A DNA stretch of 64,000 bases from Streptomyces marinisediminis (GCF_026262575.1 NZ_JAPKFL010000003.1:62001-126000), one strand, 5' to 3'; shown: positions 18,174 through 29,310, counted from the stretch's first letter. Notes: a model not told the origin generated them from the sequence alone. Numbers and translations are program-made.

Positions 18174-19424
18174 TCACCCGCTCCCCGACCCGGCACCGGC
18201 GGCCGGTTCGGGCCGCGTCCCGTGCGCGTCCGGTCCGGGGCACCCCACGCCCCCGGCGTCGGCGCCCGGGACCGCGCCGGCGCCCGAGGCCGCACCGGCG
18301 TCCGCCACCGCGTGCGCAGTCGCGGCCGGGCCCACGCCGGCGCCCGCCGACAGGACCGGGGCAGGGGCCGTCGGCGGAGCCGGCGGCGCGAGCCCGTGCG
18401 GAGCCGCGTGCCCCGGGGCCGCGTGCGGGTCCGGGGCGATGTGCTGGGTGCCGATCCGCTTGCGGAACACCCAGTACGTCCACCCCTGGTAGAGCAGGAC
18501 CAGGGGCGTGGCGATGACCGCGCACCAGGTCATGATGGTGAGCGTGTACGGGCTCGACGCGGCCCCCGCCACGGTCAGGCTCCACTCCGGGCGCAGCGAG
18601 GACGGCATGACGTCGGGGAAGAGGCTGAGGAAGAGCTGGGCGACGACGGCCACGATCGCGATACCGGAGAACGCGAAGGCCCACCCCTCCCGGCCGCGTC
18701 CGTTGGCCACCAGCGACGCCGACAGCCCGGCCACGGCGACTCCGAGGGCGACCAGCGACGCCGGGCCGCCGCCGTCCGCCTGCGTCCAGCCGAGGAAGCC
18801 GGTGGCCAGCACCACCACGAGCACACCGAGTCCGGTGGCCAGGCGCCGGGCACGGGCCCGGATCGGGCCGACCGTCTTCAGCGCGGTGAACACCGTGCCG
18901 TGCAGGGTGAACAGCGTCAGCGTCACCACGCCGCCGAGCAGCGCGTAGGGGCTGAGGAGGTCCGGCAGGCCGCCCGCGTACTCCTTGTCCGGGCCGATCG
19001 GCACGCCGCGCACCAGGTTGGCGAACGCCACGCCCCACAGGAAGGCGGGCAGCGCCGAGCACCAGAAGATGGCGTGCTCCCAGTTGCGCTGCCAGCGTTC
19101 CTCCGGCCGCTTGGCGCGGTACTCGAAGGCCACGCCGCGCACGATGAGGCTGAGCAGGATCACCAGCAGCGGCAGGTAGAAGCCGGAGAAGAGGGTGGCG
19201 TACCAGTCGGGGAAGGCGGCGAAGGTGCCGCCCGCGGCGGCCAGCAGCCACACCTCGTTGCCGTCCCAGACCGGGCCGATCGTGTTGACGAGCACGCGGC
19301 GCTCCGCGCGGTCGCGGGCGAGCAGCTTGGTGAGGACGCCGACGCCGAAGTCGAACCCCTCCAGGAAGAAGTAGCCGGTCCACAGCACGGCGATGACGAC
19401 GAACCACAGGGTGGGCAGGTCCAC
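18174..19424 (-). CDS. cydB: Cytochrome bd ubiquinol/menaquinol oxidase subunit II
   Basis: Membrane subunit of 416 residues of the high-affinity terminal oxidase. It begins VDLPTLWFVVIAVLWTGYFF and has GFDFGVGVL and 'VLVNTIGPVWDGNEVWLLAA', both hallmarks of CydB, within about nine hydrophobic helices. Start GTG 19424 follows GAAAGGAGCG; longer in-frame starts overlap cydA coding DNA. The last 60 residues are an Ala/Pro/Gly-rich cytoplasmic tail, longer than in most CydB. It lies between cydA (28 bp upstream) and cydDC (6 bp downstream) in one operon. Confidence 0.95.
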   Translation of the reverse strand: MDLPTLWFVVIAVLWTGYFFLEGFDFGVGVLTKLLARDRAERRVLVNTIGPVWDGNEVWLLAAAGGTFAAFPDWYATLFSGFYLPLLVILLSLIVRGVAFEYRAKRPEERWQRNWEHAIFWCSALPAFLWGVAFANLVRGVPIGPDKEYAGGLPDLLSPYALLGGVVTLTLFTLHGTVFTALKTVGPIRARARRLATGLGVLVVVLATGFLGWTQADGGGPASLVALGVAVAGLSASLVANGRGREGWAFAFSGIAIVAVVAQLFLSLFPDVMPSSLRPEWSLTVAGAASSPYTLTIMTWCAVIATPLVLLYQGWTYWVFRKRIGTQHIAPDPHAAPGHAAPHGLAPPAPPTAPAPVLSAGAGVGPAATAHAVADAGAASGAGAVPGADAGGVGCPGPDAHGTRPEPAAGAGSGSG

Positions 19425-19452
19425 GGGTGCGCTCCTTTCGGTGGCCGGGCCG

Positions 19453-21003
19453 TCAGTAGGAGAAGGCCATGGGACGGTCGGTGTCCTCGGCACCGGCGCC
19501 CGGCCCCTTGGGGCCGAAGCCGCCGATGCGGGTGGGCGGGTTGCGGTCGGCGTCCGTCAGCTCGGGCGGGCCGGCCTTGGCGTACTTGGCCAGGAGGCGG
19601 AACTCCACGACCGCGAGGGCGGCGTACAGCAGCGTGTAGACGCTCATCGAGGCGATGACCTCTCCCTGCGAGACGCTGGGGGAGACCGACGACGCCGTGG
19701 GCAGCACGCCGTAGACGGCCCAGGGCTGGCGGCCCATCTCGGTGAAGATCCAGCCCCAGCAGTTGGCGATCAGCGGGAACGCCATGGTGAGGAAGGCGGC
19801 CCGCCAGTACCAGCGGCTCGGCGTCGGGCCCAGCTCCCGGGTCCGGGTGAGCGCCAGCCTGGGCACCTCGTCGCCGCCGGTGCGCAGGTCGGGCGCCAGC
19901 CAGCGCCTGCGGCGGGTGAGCCACAGGCCCACGGCGCCGAGCGCGAAGGACGACATGCCGAACCCGATCATCCAGCGGAACCCCCAGTAGGCGACCGGGA
20001 TGTTGGGCCGGTAGTCGCCCAGCCCGAGTTCCTCGTCGAACTGCTCCCGGAGCGCCTCGTTGGTGTCGTTGATGCCGGGCACCGGGGAGCTGAGGTCGTC
20101 GTGGGCGAGGAAGGAGAGGAGCCCGGGGACCTCGACGGCCACCTCGTTGTGGCCCTCATCGACGTCGCCGATCGCGAAGAGCGAGAACGGCGCGGGCCCC
20201 TCGGTCTCCCACAGCGCCTCGGCGGCGGCCATCTTCATCGGCTGCTGCTCGTACATGATCTTCGCCAGCCGGTCTCCGCTGACGGCGACGAGCAGGCCGG
20301 AGACGACCATCGTCACCAGTCCGAGCCGCAGGGAGGTGCGCATCACGGCGACGTGCCGGCGCCGGACCAGGTGGTAGGCGGCGATGCCGACCATGAAGGC
20401 GGCGCCGGTGAGGAACGCGGCGGTGATGGTGTGGGCGAACTGCGCGACCGCGGTGTTCTGGGTCAGCACGTGCCAGAAGTCGGTCAGCTCCGCGCGCCCG
20501 CTCTCCTCGTCGATGCGATAGCCGACGGGGTGCTGCATCCAGGAGTTGGCCGCCAGGATGAAGTAGGCGGACAGGACGGTGCCGACCGCCACCATCCAGA
20601 TGCAGGCGAGGTGGACGCGCTGCGGCAGCCGGTCCCAGCCGAAGATCCACAGTCCGATGAAGGTGGACTCGAAGAAGAAGGCGATCAGCGCCTCGAAGGC
20701 CAGCGGCGCGCCGAAGACGTCTCCGACGAAGCGCGAGTAGTCGGACCAGTTCATGCCGAACTGGAACTCCTGGAGGATGCCGGTGACGACGCCCATCGCG
20801 ATATTGATCAGAAAAAGCTTCCCCCAGAACTTGGTGGCTCTGAGGTACTTCTCCTTGCCGGTGCGCACCCACGCCGTCTGCAGGCCCGCGACGAGCGAAG
20901 CGAGCGAGATCGTCAGGGGGACGAAGAGGAAGTGGTAGACGGTCGTGATGCCGAACTGCCAGCGCGCCAGCGTCTCCGGCGCCAGAGCGAGGTCCAGGTG
21001 CAC
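19453..21003 (-). CDS. cydA: Cytochrome bd ubiquinol/menaquinol oxidase subunit I
   Basis: Haem-bearing subunit of 516 residues that oxidises quinol and reduces O2 to water in the cytoplasmic membrane. The N-terminal conserved segment ETLARWQFGITTVYHFLFVP is clear. The quinol-site motif GWIFTEMGRQPWAVYG occurs near residues 419-434, and 'FFFESTFIGLWIFGWDRLP' is another CydA signature. GTG 21003 is preceded by AAGGAGA; an ATG at 21123 would add 40 basic residues and is rejected. First gene of cydA-cydB-cydDC, with a Rex-type operator 152-169 bp upstream, so expression should rise when NADH/NAD+ is high or oxygen is low. Confidence 0.96.
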   Translation of the reverse strand: MHLDLALAPETLARWQFGITTVYHFLFVPLTISLASLVAGLQTAWVRTGKEKYLRATKFWGKLFLINIAMGVVTGILQEFQFGMNWSDYSRFVGDVFGAPLAFEALIAFFFESTFIGLWIFGWDRLPQRVHLACIWMVAVGTVLSAYFILAANSWMQHPVGYRIDEESGRAELTDFWHVLTQNTAVAQFAHTITAAFLTGAAFMVGIAAYHLVRRRHVAVMRTSLRLGLVTMVVSGLLVAVSGDRLAKIMYEQQPMKMAAAEALWETEGPAPFSLFAIGDVDEGHNEVAVEVPGLLSFLAHDDLSSPVPGINDTNEALREQFDEELGLGDYRPNIPVAYWGFRWMIGFGMSSFALGAVGLWLTRRRRWLAPDLRTGGDEVPRLALTRTRELGPTPSRWYWRAAFLTMAFPLIANCWGWIFTEMGRQPWAVYGVLPTASSVSPSVSQGEVIASMSVYTLLYAALAVVEFRLLAKYAKAGPPELTDADRNPPTRIGGFGPKGPGAGAEDTDRPMAFSY

Positions 21004-21154
21004 GTCGCTGTCTCCTTCGGCTCGCCGCGGGCCGGTGCGCCCGCGGCCGCTGCCCGTTCGCGTCCGCCGCTCCCGTTCCGGTGTTTCTCGGGCATGGCGG
21101 ATGTTTCTTCGCTTGGTGCTCACGAGCGCATGAAGGCACCCGATCCGGACGCAC

Positions 21155-21172
21155 TCGTGAATGCGTTCACAA
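21155..21172. promoter_or_regulatory. Rex operator (ROP) upstream of cydA
   Basis: TCGTGAATGCGTTCACAA differs at two positions from the Streptomyces Rex consensus TTGTGAACGCGTTCACAA. In S. coelicolor Rex is known to repress cydABCD through such a site and to be released by NADH. The position upstream of cydA fits that role. The divergent cyclophilin-like gene starts 87 bp away and could also be affected. Confidence 0.88.
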
Positions 21173-21225
21173 TCACAAGCATTATGTCCTACCGGGAAGG
21201 GCCGACATCAGGGGGGTACCTCTTC

Positions 21226-21256
21226 CCAGGATTCTCAACAAAATGTTGAATCTGGG
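21226..21256. promoter_or_regulatory. Inverted repeat abutting the cyclophilin-like start codon
   Basis: TCAACA-AAA-TGTTGA (21235-21249) forms the core of a larger, slightly bulged dyad with CCCAGGATT on one side and ATCTGGG on the other. It ends 2 bp before the ATG at 21259, where a ribosome site would be expected. It could be an operator or an RNA hairpin hiding the start. Confidence 0.5.
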
Positions 21257-21258
21257 TC

Positions 21259-21720
21259 ATGGCAGAGACACCACGGACACCACGGCAACCGCACGCACCA
21301 CAGGCCACCACACCGCAGGCACCGTCGACCCCGGGAGGCCCTCAGCACACCATCCACATCACCTGGCCCACGGGGCGGGTGACCGCGACGCTCGACGACA
21401 CCCCCACCAGCCGGGCCCTGCTGGCCGCCCTCCCCCTGGAGTCCCGCGCCGCCACGTGGGGCGAGGAGGTCTACTTCGACACCCGGCTCAGCCCGGACCT
21501 GGAGCGCGACGCCCGGCAGGTCGTCGAGCCGGGCACCGTGGCCTTCTGGACGGAGGGCGACGCGCTCGCCCTGCCCTACGGCCCCACGCCGATCTCGCGC
21601 GGCGACGAGTGCCGCCTGGCCGCACCCTGCAACGTGCTGGGGCGGATCGACGGCGACCCGCGCGCGCTGGCCACCGTCCGCGACGGCGACCCCGTCCGCG
21701 TCACCCCCGCTCCCCGCTGA
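21259..21720 (+). CDS. Cyclophilin-like fold protein
   Basis: A 153-residue cytoplasmic protein. After a Pro/Thr-rich N-terminus of about 30 residues, the body (IHITWPTGRVTATLDDTPTS, WGEEVYFDTRL, 'VEPGTVAFWTEGDALALPYG', GDECRLAAPCNVLGRIDGD) matches the small beta-barrel cyclophilin-like family found in prokaryotes. These proteins usually lack the peptidyl-prolyl isomerase active site, so catalysis is not implied. It is divergent from cydA. No Shine-Dalgarno is visible before the ATG, where the inverted repeat sits. Confidence 0.8.
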   Translation: MAETPRTPRQPHAPQATTPQAPSTPGGPQHTIHITWPTGRVTATLDDTPTSRALLAALPLESRAATWGEEVYFDTRLSPDLERDARQVVEPGTVAFWTEGDALALPYGPTPISRGDECRLAAPCNVLGRIDGDPRALATVRDGDPVRVTPAPR

Positions 21721-22226
21721 ACCGGCACCCGGCAGCCCACCGCCGAGCGTCGCGCCCCCTCTCCCGCCGCCCGGCGCCGGGCGGCCGGCCCCGACGGACC
21801 CGGTCGCCGGGAGAGGGGGCGGAGGCGGCGGGCGCCGGCCACCCGGAGCCGGTACGGCGTCGGCGCGGGGCGGCGCGGGCCGCACGGCACGACCCGGGCA
21901 GCGCGGCACGGCGCGTGGCCGCATGGCCGACCGCTGCGACCCGGGCCGCGCGACGCCGGCAGCGCGGAAGCGAACGACGCGCAGCACGGGCAGCGCGGGC
22001 AGCACGCGCAGCGCGGGCAGCGCGGGCAGCACGGGCGGCACGGGCAGCGCGGACGCGAGGGCCGCAGCACGGGCAGCCACAGCGGCCCCGGGCAACCCGG
22101 CACGACCCCGGCGGCATCGCCGGCCGACGCAGCGCGGCCAGCCGACACGGCCCGGACGCACCGCACGGGCGACGCACGCACGCACCGCACGGGCACCGCA
22201 CGCGGCGCGCACCGCACCGCGCGGAG
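21721..22226. repeat. Intergenic region with GCGGGCAGC-type tandem repeats
   Basis: About 500 bp between two convergent genes, without a credible gene. From about 21979 to 22060 a 9-bp unit GCGGGCAGC and close variants (GCACGGGCAGC, GCGCAGC) are repeated many times. Similar GC-rich strings continue to the hisC stop. Probably replication-slippage DNA; no clean terminator hairpin was identified. Confidence 0.55.
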
Positions 22227-23309
22227 TCAGCCGGCGCGGAACTCCGCGGCGGCCTGCAGGAACAGGTCGTTCGCCTCCGGTTCGCCGATCGTGACGCGGG
22301 CCCCCTCGCCCGGGAACGGCCGCACCACGACCCCGGCCCGCTCCGCGGCGGCCGCGAAGTCGGCGGTGCGCTCACCGAGCCGGAGCCAGACGAAGTTGGC
22401 CTGGGTCTCCGGCACCGTCCACCCCTGGGCGACCAGTTCGCGGCTGACCCGGGCGCGTTCGGCGACCAGCGTCTCCACCCGCTCCAGCAGCGCGGCCTCG
22501 TTGCCCAGCGAGGCCACCGCCGCGTCCTGGGCGGCCTGGCTCACCCCGAACGGCACCGCCGTCTTGCGCAGCGCCGCGGCCACCGGCTCGTGCGCCACCG
22601 CGAACCCCACGCGCAGCCCGGCCAGTCCGTACGCCTTGGAGAAGGTGCGCAGGACGCACACGTTCGGGCGGTCACGGTACAGCTCGATGCCGTCGGGGAT
22701 CTGCTCGTCGCGCACGAACTCGCGGTACGCCTCGTCCAGCACGACGACGACGTCCCCGGGCACGCGGTCCAGGAAGCGCTCCAGTTCGGCGCGGCGGATG
22801 CCGACCCCGGTGGGGTTGTTGGGGTTGCAGACGAAGATGAGCCGGGTCCGCTCCGTGACGGCGTCGGCCATCGCGTCCAGGTCGTGCGCCTCGCCCTCGG
22901 TCAGCGGCACCTGCACCGGGGTGGCGCCGGAGATCCGGGAGATGATCGGGTACGCCTCGAAGGAGCGCCAGGCGTACATGATCTCGTCACCCGGCCCGGA
23001 CGTGGCCTGTACGAGCTGCTGGGCGACGCCGACGGAGCCGGTGCCGGTCGCCACGTGGGAGGCCGGGACGTCGAAGCGCTCGGCGAGCGCGGCCGTCAGG
23101 CCCACGCAGGCCATGTCGGGGTAGCGGTTGAACTCGCCGGCCGCCGCGACCGCGGACTCCAGCACCCCGGGGAGCGGCGGGTAGGGGTTCTCGTTCGAGG
23201 ACAGCTTGTAGGTCACCGTTCCGGCAGCGGCCCCGGCGTCCCGTTTGCCGGGCTTGTACGTGGGAATGCCGTCCAGCACCGCACGCAGCTTCGGGGTCTT
23301 GTCGGTCAT
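22227..23309 (-). CDS. hisC: Histidinol-phosphate/aromatic aminotransferase (fold type I PLP)
   Basis: Cytoplasmic aminotransferase of 360 residues, acting in histidine and/or phenylalanine synthesis. The conserved blocks are [16 protein letters not shown], '[12 protein letters not shown]', '[12 protein letters not shown]', the PLP-binding lysine in [15 protein letters not shown], and the C-terminal substrate-phosphate arginines ([25 protein letters not shown]). GAGGAGG precedes the ATG at 23309, so I preferred it to the in-frame ATG at 23330. It is not near other his genes and is probably the second, stand-alone hisC/pat copy common in Streptomyces. Divergent from a LacI-type regulator. Confidence 0.9.
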   Translation of the reverse strand: MTDKTPKLRAVLDGIPTYKPGKRDAGAAAGTVTYKLSSNENPYPPLPGVLESAVAAAGEFNRYPDMACVGLTAALAERFDVPASHVATGTGSVGVAQQLVQATSGPGDEIMYAWRSFEAYPIISRISGATPVQVPLTEGEAHDLDAMADAVTERTRLIFVCNPNNPTGVGIRRAELERFLDRVPGDVVVVLDEAYREFVRDEQIPDGIELYRDRPNVCVLRTFSKAYGLAGLRVGFAVAHEPVAAALRKTAVPFGVSQAAQDAAVASLGNEAALLERVETLVAERARVSRELVAQGWTVPETQANFVWLRLGERTADFAAAAERAGVVVRPFPGEGARVTIGEPEANDLFLQAAAEFRAG

Positions 23310-23590
23310 CGCAGCCTCCTCGTTCGCCATTACTCCACACCCTAAGAGGAATGGCGGCCGCGCACAGGAGGCCGGTGCCGGTGACCTCCGCCTCCCGCGC
23401 CCCACGACGGTGGGGGCGCGCGAGAGGGAACGTGCGCCCCTGGCAGGCGCCCTGGCGCGCTTCACTCGTACAGGTGAGTTGAGACCTGTTCGCAACCTGG
23501 AGGCAAGGAGGGGGCCAACACCGCCCCTCGCCACCACACCGTGTGCCGACCCCCTCAACTACCGCTTATTCCAAGGCGTTTCAGCATTTT

Positions 23591-23606
23591 CGATCTTGCA
23601 GAATCG
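23591..23606. promoter_or_regulatory. Palindromic LacI-type operator candidate
   Basis: CGATCTTGCAGAATCG matches its own reverse complement at 12 of 16 positions, with a central TGCA. It lies 66 bp upstream of the LacI-family start in the 362-bp hisC/LacI gap, in an unusually AT-rich patch. LacI-type proteins often autoregulate through such sites. The rest of the gap shows no gene. Confidence 0.4.
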
Positions 23607-23671
23607 TCCCTGCCGAGACCCCCTCGCACGCCCCCCTGGGGTACCTGACTCGGCCCTACTATCGGCTCGCC

Positions 23672-24793
23672 ATGACAGCAGCAGGGAAGCATCAGGTGAG
23701 CCATCCCACGTCACGTCGGCGGCTGGGGCGAGCCGGCATCCGCGACGTCGCGGCGGCCGCGGGCGTCTCGATCACCACGGTCTCCGACGCGCTCAACGGC
23801 AAGGGCCGCCTCCCCGACGCGACCCGGCGCCACGTCCGCGAGGTCGCCGACCGGCTCGGCTACCGCCCCTCGGCCGCCGCCCGCACCCTGCGCACCGGCA
23901 AGTCCGGGCTCATCGGGCTGACCGTCACCACCTACGGCGAAGAACCGTTCACCTTCACCGAGTTCGCCTACTTCGCGGACATGGTCCGCGCGGCCACCTC
24001 CGCCGCACTGGCCCGCGGCTACGCCCTGGTCATCCTGCCCGCCCCCGCCCGACGCAGCACCTTCGACGTGTGGTCCAACGTCGCGCTCGACGGCACCGTC
24101 GTCATCGACCCGGCCGACCACGATCCCGTGGTCGCCGAACTCGTCCAGCAGGGCATCCCCGTCGTCTCCGACGGGCGCCCCGCCGCCAGCCTGCCCGTCG
24201 CCGCCTGGGTCGACAACGACCACGAGGCCGCCGTCACCGGCCTGCTCGACCATCTCGCGGAGGCCGGTGCCCGCCGCATCGGCCTGCTCACCGGCACCAG
24301 CACCGACACCTACACCCGGCTGTCCACCCGCGCCTACCTCCAGTGGTGCGACGCGCGCGGCCAGGACCCGGTGTACGAGACCTACCCCGCCCACGACCCC
24401 TGCGCCGGCGCCGTGGCGGCCGACCGGCTGCTGGCCCGGCCCGACCGCCCCGACGCCGTCTACGGCCTCTTCGACCCCAACGGCACCGACCTGCTGGCCG
24501 CCGCCCGCCGCTACGGGCTGCGCGTCCCGGAGGACCTGCTGCTGGTGTGCTGCAGCGAGTCCTCCGTCTACGCCAGCACCGAGCCCTCGATCACCACGCT
24601 CTCGCTCAAGCCGGGCCGCATCGGCACCGCCGTCATCCAGCTCCTCATCGACGCCATCGAGGGCGTCAACGACCCGGCGCGCCCCGTCCAGCAGGTGATG
24701 CCCACCGAGTTGATCGTGCGCGCGTCCTCCCAGCGCCGCCCACCGCGCACCACCGTCAGCCCGCCGCGCCGCGGTCCGGGCACGTCGGAGTGA
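23672..24793 (+). CDS. LacI-family transcriptional regulator
   Basis: A 373-residue repressor or activator. The N-terminal LacI helix-turn-helix is at about residues 20-70 (GIRDVAAAAGVSITTVSDALNG, hinge 'VADRLGYRPSAAARTLRTGKS'). It is followed by a periplasmic-binding-protein-like effector domain with GLTVTTYGEE, 'DGTVVIDPADHDPVVAELV', GLLTGTSTDTYTRLS and 'GLFDPNGTDLLAAARRYG'. The ATG at 23672 precedes MTAAGKHQV; a longer frame from 23543 runs through the promoter region. No sugar-transport genes are adjacent, so the ligand and targets are unknown. Confidence 0.9.
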   Translation: MTAAGKHQVSHPTSRRRLGRAGIRDVAAAAGVSITTVSDALNGKGRLPDATRRHVREVADRLGYRPSAAARTLRTGKSGLIGLTVTTYGEEPFTFTEFAYFADMVRAATSAALARGYALVILPAPARRSTFDVWSNVALDGTVVIDPADHDPVVAELVQQGIPVVSDGRPAASLPVAAWVDNDHEAAVTGLLDHLAEAGARRIGLLTGTSTDTYTRLSTRAYLQWCDARGQDPVYETYPAHDPCAGAVAADRLLARPDRPDAVYGLFDPNGTDLLAAARRYGLRVPEDLLLVCCSESSVYASTEPSITTLSLKPGRIGTAVIQLLIDAIEGVNDPARPVQQVMPTELIVRASSQRRPPRTTVSPPRRGPGTSE

Positions 24794-25038
24794 CGGCGGG
24801 TCAGCGAGCGCCCGACACGTTCAGGTGGTTGCGCCGCACCACGGCCGTACCGGACAAGTCCGCCAAAACGGCCGTGCGACCGGGCACCGGGGGAACCTGC
24901 CACCCCCAGGTGCGTCACAAGGCGCAACCCACGTTCCTATGATGGGGCGCACGGCACCGGCCCGGCCTCCGACCAGGAACGCCCGCGAGCGCACGGTCCG
25001 GCAGGTGCAGAGCTGCGCGCGAATTGGTGGAGGGGTCG

Positions 25039-26130
25039 ATGACTCAGGGGGCCGGTCACGGATCGGGGATGTGGCAGCACACGGTCACGGGCGGTGCGCC
25101 CGGCATGGCCCCGGCCCCCGCAGCGGTACCCGCCGAGGCCGTGGCGCCCGCCCGGGCGGCGGCCCCCCAGGGCGCCGCACCGCCCGCCGAGGACGACGGC
25201 TACACCCCCACCCAGCGCGACCTGCCCGTGCTGGGCCCCGACGCCGCCCAGCCGACCCCCACCCTGGTCGACGTCCCGTCCCCCGCGGCGCCGGACGGGG
25301 AGCCGCGCGGCCCGCTGTACGTCGTCGGCGACGTGCACGGCTACCTCGACGAGCTGCGCGCCGCGCTGCTGGCGGCCGGGCTCGTCGACGCCGAGGGGCA
25401 CTGGGCGGCCGGCACTGCCCGGCTGTGGTTCCTCGGCGACTTCACCGACCGCGGGCCGGACGGCGTCGGCGTCATCGACCTCGTCATGCAGCTCTCCGCC
25501 GAGGCCGCCGCCGCCGGCGGCTACTGCAAGGCCCTGCTCGGCAACCACGAGCTGCTGATCATCGGCGCCAGGCGGTTCGGTGACACGCCCGTGGACTCCG
25601 GCGCCGGCACGGCGTCCTTCCAGGCCGCCTGGCTCCTCAACGGCGGCCAGCACGGCGACATGGAGCGCCTCCAGGACCACCACCTCCAGTGGATGACGCG
25701 GCTCGACGCGATGACGCTGGAGGACGAGCACCTGCTGCTGCACTCCGACACCACCGCCTACCTGGACTACGGCGACACCATCGGCGCCGTCAACGACGCC
25801 ATCACCGAGGCACTCGAACGGCGCGACCCGGACGAGACGTGGGAGCTGTTCCGCAAGTTCACCAAGCGCTTCGCGTTCCGCGACGACGACGGGCCCCAGG
25901 TCGCCGGGCAGATGCTCGCGACCTACGGCGGCCGGCAGGTCGTGCACGGCCACAGCCCCATCCCCTACCTGACGGGCGAGGCCCACACCTCGGACGACGC
26001 CGCCGCGGAGGGTGAGGGGCTCAAGATCACCGGCCCGCACGTCTACGCCGACCGGCTCGCGATCGCCATGGACGGCGGCGTCACCATGGCCGGAAAGCTC
26101 CTGGTGAGCCGCCTCCCGCTGGAGGACTGA
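25039..26130 (+). CDS. Metallophosphoesterase (PPP/Ap4A-hydrolase-like)
   Basis: A 363-residue protein with a disordered Ala/Pro-rich N-terminus (about 90 residues) and a calcineurin-type phosphatase domain. Metal- and phosphate-binding motifs appear in order: VVGDVHGYLDEL (GDxHG), FLGDFTDRGPDG (GDxxDRG) and LLGNHELL (GNHE), then histidines in LLLHSD and VVHGHSPIPYL. Such enzymes hydrolyse phosphoproteins or dinucleoside polyphosphates. GGAGGGG precedes the ATG at 25039. The 245 bp upstream contain no gene. Function beyond phosphatase is not deducible. Confidence 0.88.
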   Translation: MTQGAGHGSGMWQHTVTGGAPGMAPAPAAVPAEAVAPARAAAPQGAAPPAEDDGYTPTQRDLPVLGPDAAQPTPTLVDVPSPAAPDGEPRGPLYVVGDVHGYLDELRAALLAAGLVDAEGHWAAGTARLWFLGDFTDRGPDGVGVIDLVMQLSAEAAAAGGYCKALLGNHELLIIGARRFGDTPVDSGAGTASFQAAWLLNGGQHGDMERLQDHHLQWMTRLDAMTLEDEHLLLHSDTTAYLDYGDTIGAVNDAITEALERRDPDETWELFRKFTKRFAFRDDDGPQVAGQMLATYGGRQVVHGHSPIPYLTGEAHTSDDAAAEGEGLKITGPHVYADRLAIAMDGGVTMAGKLLVSRLPLED

Positions 26131-26320
26131 CCGCACCCCTCGCCCCGGCCCCGCGTGACCCGCCCCCTCAGTGGGCAGGGGTAGGGCAACGGGCCGGTGG
26201 GCAATTCTCCCCACACCCTGTCACCGCGCGGCGGAACCGCTCTACCATCAAGGCCCTTCCATCCGCACTTCCACCTGCCCGGAAGCCGCCGGCACCGACG
26301 GCCCTACGGAGCATCGGGGG

Positions 26321-27148
26321 ATGCACATGAACAGCGCGCCGCACCTGCGAGCCGAGGACCGCCCGGAGTTCGAGCGAGTCGTCGACGAGGCCCTGCGCAC
26401 CGCACACACCCGCCCCGGCCTCGACGCCATCGGCCGGCGGCTCGGTCCGGAGCAGCTCCGGGCGATGGCGCTGGGCGCCGCCGCGGCCATCGCCGCCTGC
26501 GCCGCCGCGGAGTACCAGCACTTCACGGCCGTGCGCGAGGAGTCACGCCACCCCGGTGGGTCGGCCGCCGGCCCCTCCGGCGGCCCCGGCGCGGGTACGG
26601 GACTGGCCGCAGGTGTCGCCGAGACCGGCGGGGCCGGGCTCTTCGCGGTGCTCTCCGTCCTCGCGCCCGTCCTGGCCGGTGCCGCCGCCGTGATCTTCCT
26701 GGCCGTCGGCTACACCCTCACCACGTTCTCCCCCGACCTCGCGCTGGGCGCCCCCATGCGCAACGTGGGCTGGGTGTTCGCCGGGCTGACCGCCGTCGGA
26801 CTGCTGGCGGCGAGCGTCAGCCTCGTCCTCACCGCGTCCCGCAACGCGTCGAGCGCGACACGCCCGGGGGCGGTTTCCGGACAGGAGCCCCTGGCCGAAG
26901 AGCTCGCCCGGGCGCGGGCCGTCTGGCGCGCGGCGCTGCTCGACCGCGGCGTGCTGCCCTTCTTCCGCGAGGCCCTGGCCAACGCGGAGGACGCACGCGA
27001 GCCGACCCCGCCGCGCACCCCCCGCCTGGGCTACTCCCACCCCGGCTTCACCAGCCCCGCGGCCACCGAGGACACCCGCGCCCCCCGCTACTCCAGTCCG
27101 GACTTCACGAGCCCCGACTTCACCGGCCCCGACGAGACGGCGGGCTGA
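26321..27148 (+). CDS. Two-helix membrane protein, unknown function
   Basis: A 275-residue protein with a cytoplasmic N-terminal region (RPEFERVVDEALRTAHTRPG), two strong membrane helices (LFAVLSVLAPVLAGAAAVIF and 'GWVFAGLTAVGLLAASVSLV'), then a helical region and a tail of FTSP-type repeats (YSHPGFTSP, YSSPDFTSP, DFTGPDE). I recognise no family. ATG 26321 and ATG 26327 are both possible starts after a GGGGG run. The tail repeats suggest an extended interaction segment. It converges on thiC with a terminator between them. Confidence 0.7.
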   Translation: MHMNSAPHLRAEDRPEFERVVDEALRTAHTRPGLDAIGRRLGPEQLRAMALGAAAAIAACAAAEYQHFTAVREESRHPGGSAAGPSGGPGAGTGLAAGVAETGGAGLFAVLSVLAPVLAGAAAVIFLAVGYTLTTFSPDLALGAPMRNVGWVFAGLTAVGLLAASVSLVLTASRNASSATRPGAVSGQEPLAEELARARAVWRAALLDRGVLPFFREALANAEDAREPTPPRTPRLGYSHPGFTSPAATEDTRAPRYSSPDFTSPDFTGPDETAG

Positions 27149-27156
27149 GCCCCGTC

Positions 27157-27265
27157 CCGCGGGCCGGTTCCTCTTCCGCCGCGGGCCGCCCCTCTTCCCC
27201 CGCGGGCCGGTTCCTCTTCCGCCGCGGGCCGCCCCTCCTCCCCGCGGGTTGGACCTTCTCCCCGC
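27157..27265. repeat. 43-bp tandem repeat, two copies plus a partial copy
   Basis: A unit starting CCGCGGGCCGGTTCCTCTTC at 27157 is repeated at 27200 with very few changes, and a degenerate partial copy runs to about 27265. Each unit itself contains two CCGCGGGCC half-repeats. It lies just 3' of the membrane-protein gene and before the terminator at 27320. Confidence 0.7.
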
Positions 27266-27319
27266 CGGGCTGACCCCCGTGCCCCGGACTGATCCGCCGC
27301 CGCACGGGTAGACACAAGA

Positions 27320-27352
27320 CCCGGGGCCACACGCGGTGGGTGTGGCCCCGGG
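27320..27352. terminator. Bidirectional terminator between the membrane protein and thiC
   Basis: CCCGGGGCCACAC at 27320-27332 pairs perfectly with GTGTGGCCCCGGG at 27340-27352 across a 7-nt loop, a 13-bp GC-rich stem with no T-tail. It lies between the 3' ends of two convergent genes, the usual Streptomyces arrangement. Confidence 0.85.
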
Positions 27353-27375
27353 CCCAGGTGTTCAGCCGCCGACCG

Positions 27376-29310
<1,935 letters not shown>

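Noticed and set aside
23541..23640. A tRNA 3' end or attachment site in the AT-rich hisC/LacI gap
   Set aside because: No T-loop (GGTTCGANTCC), acceptor stem or CCA end could be formed on either strand, and no integrase gene is nearby.
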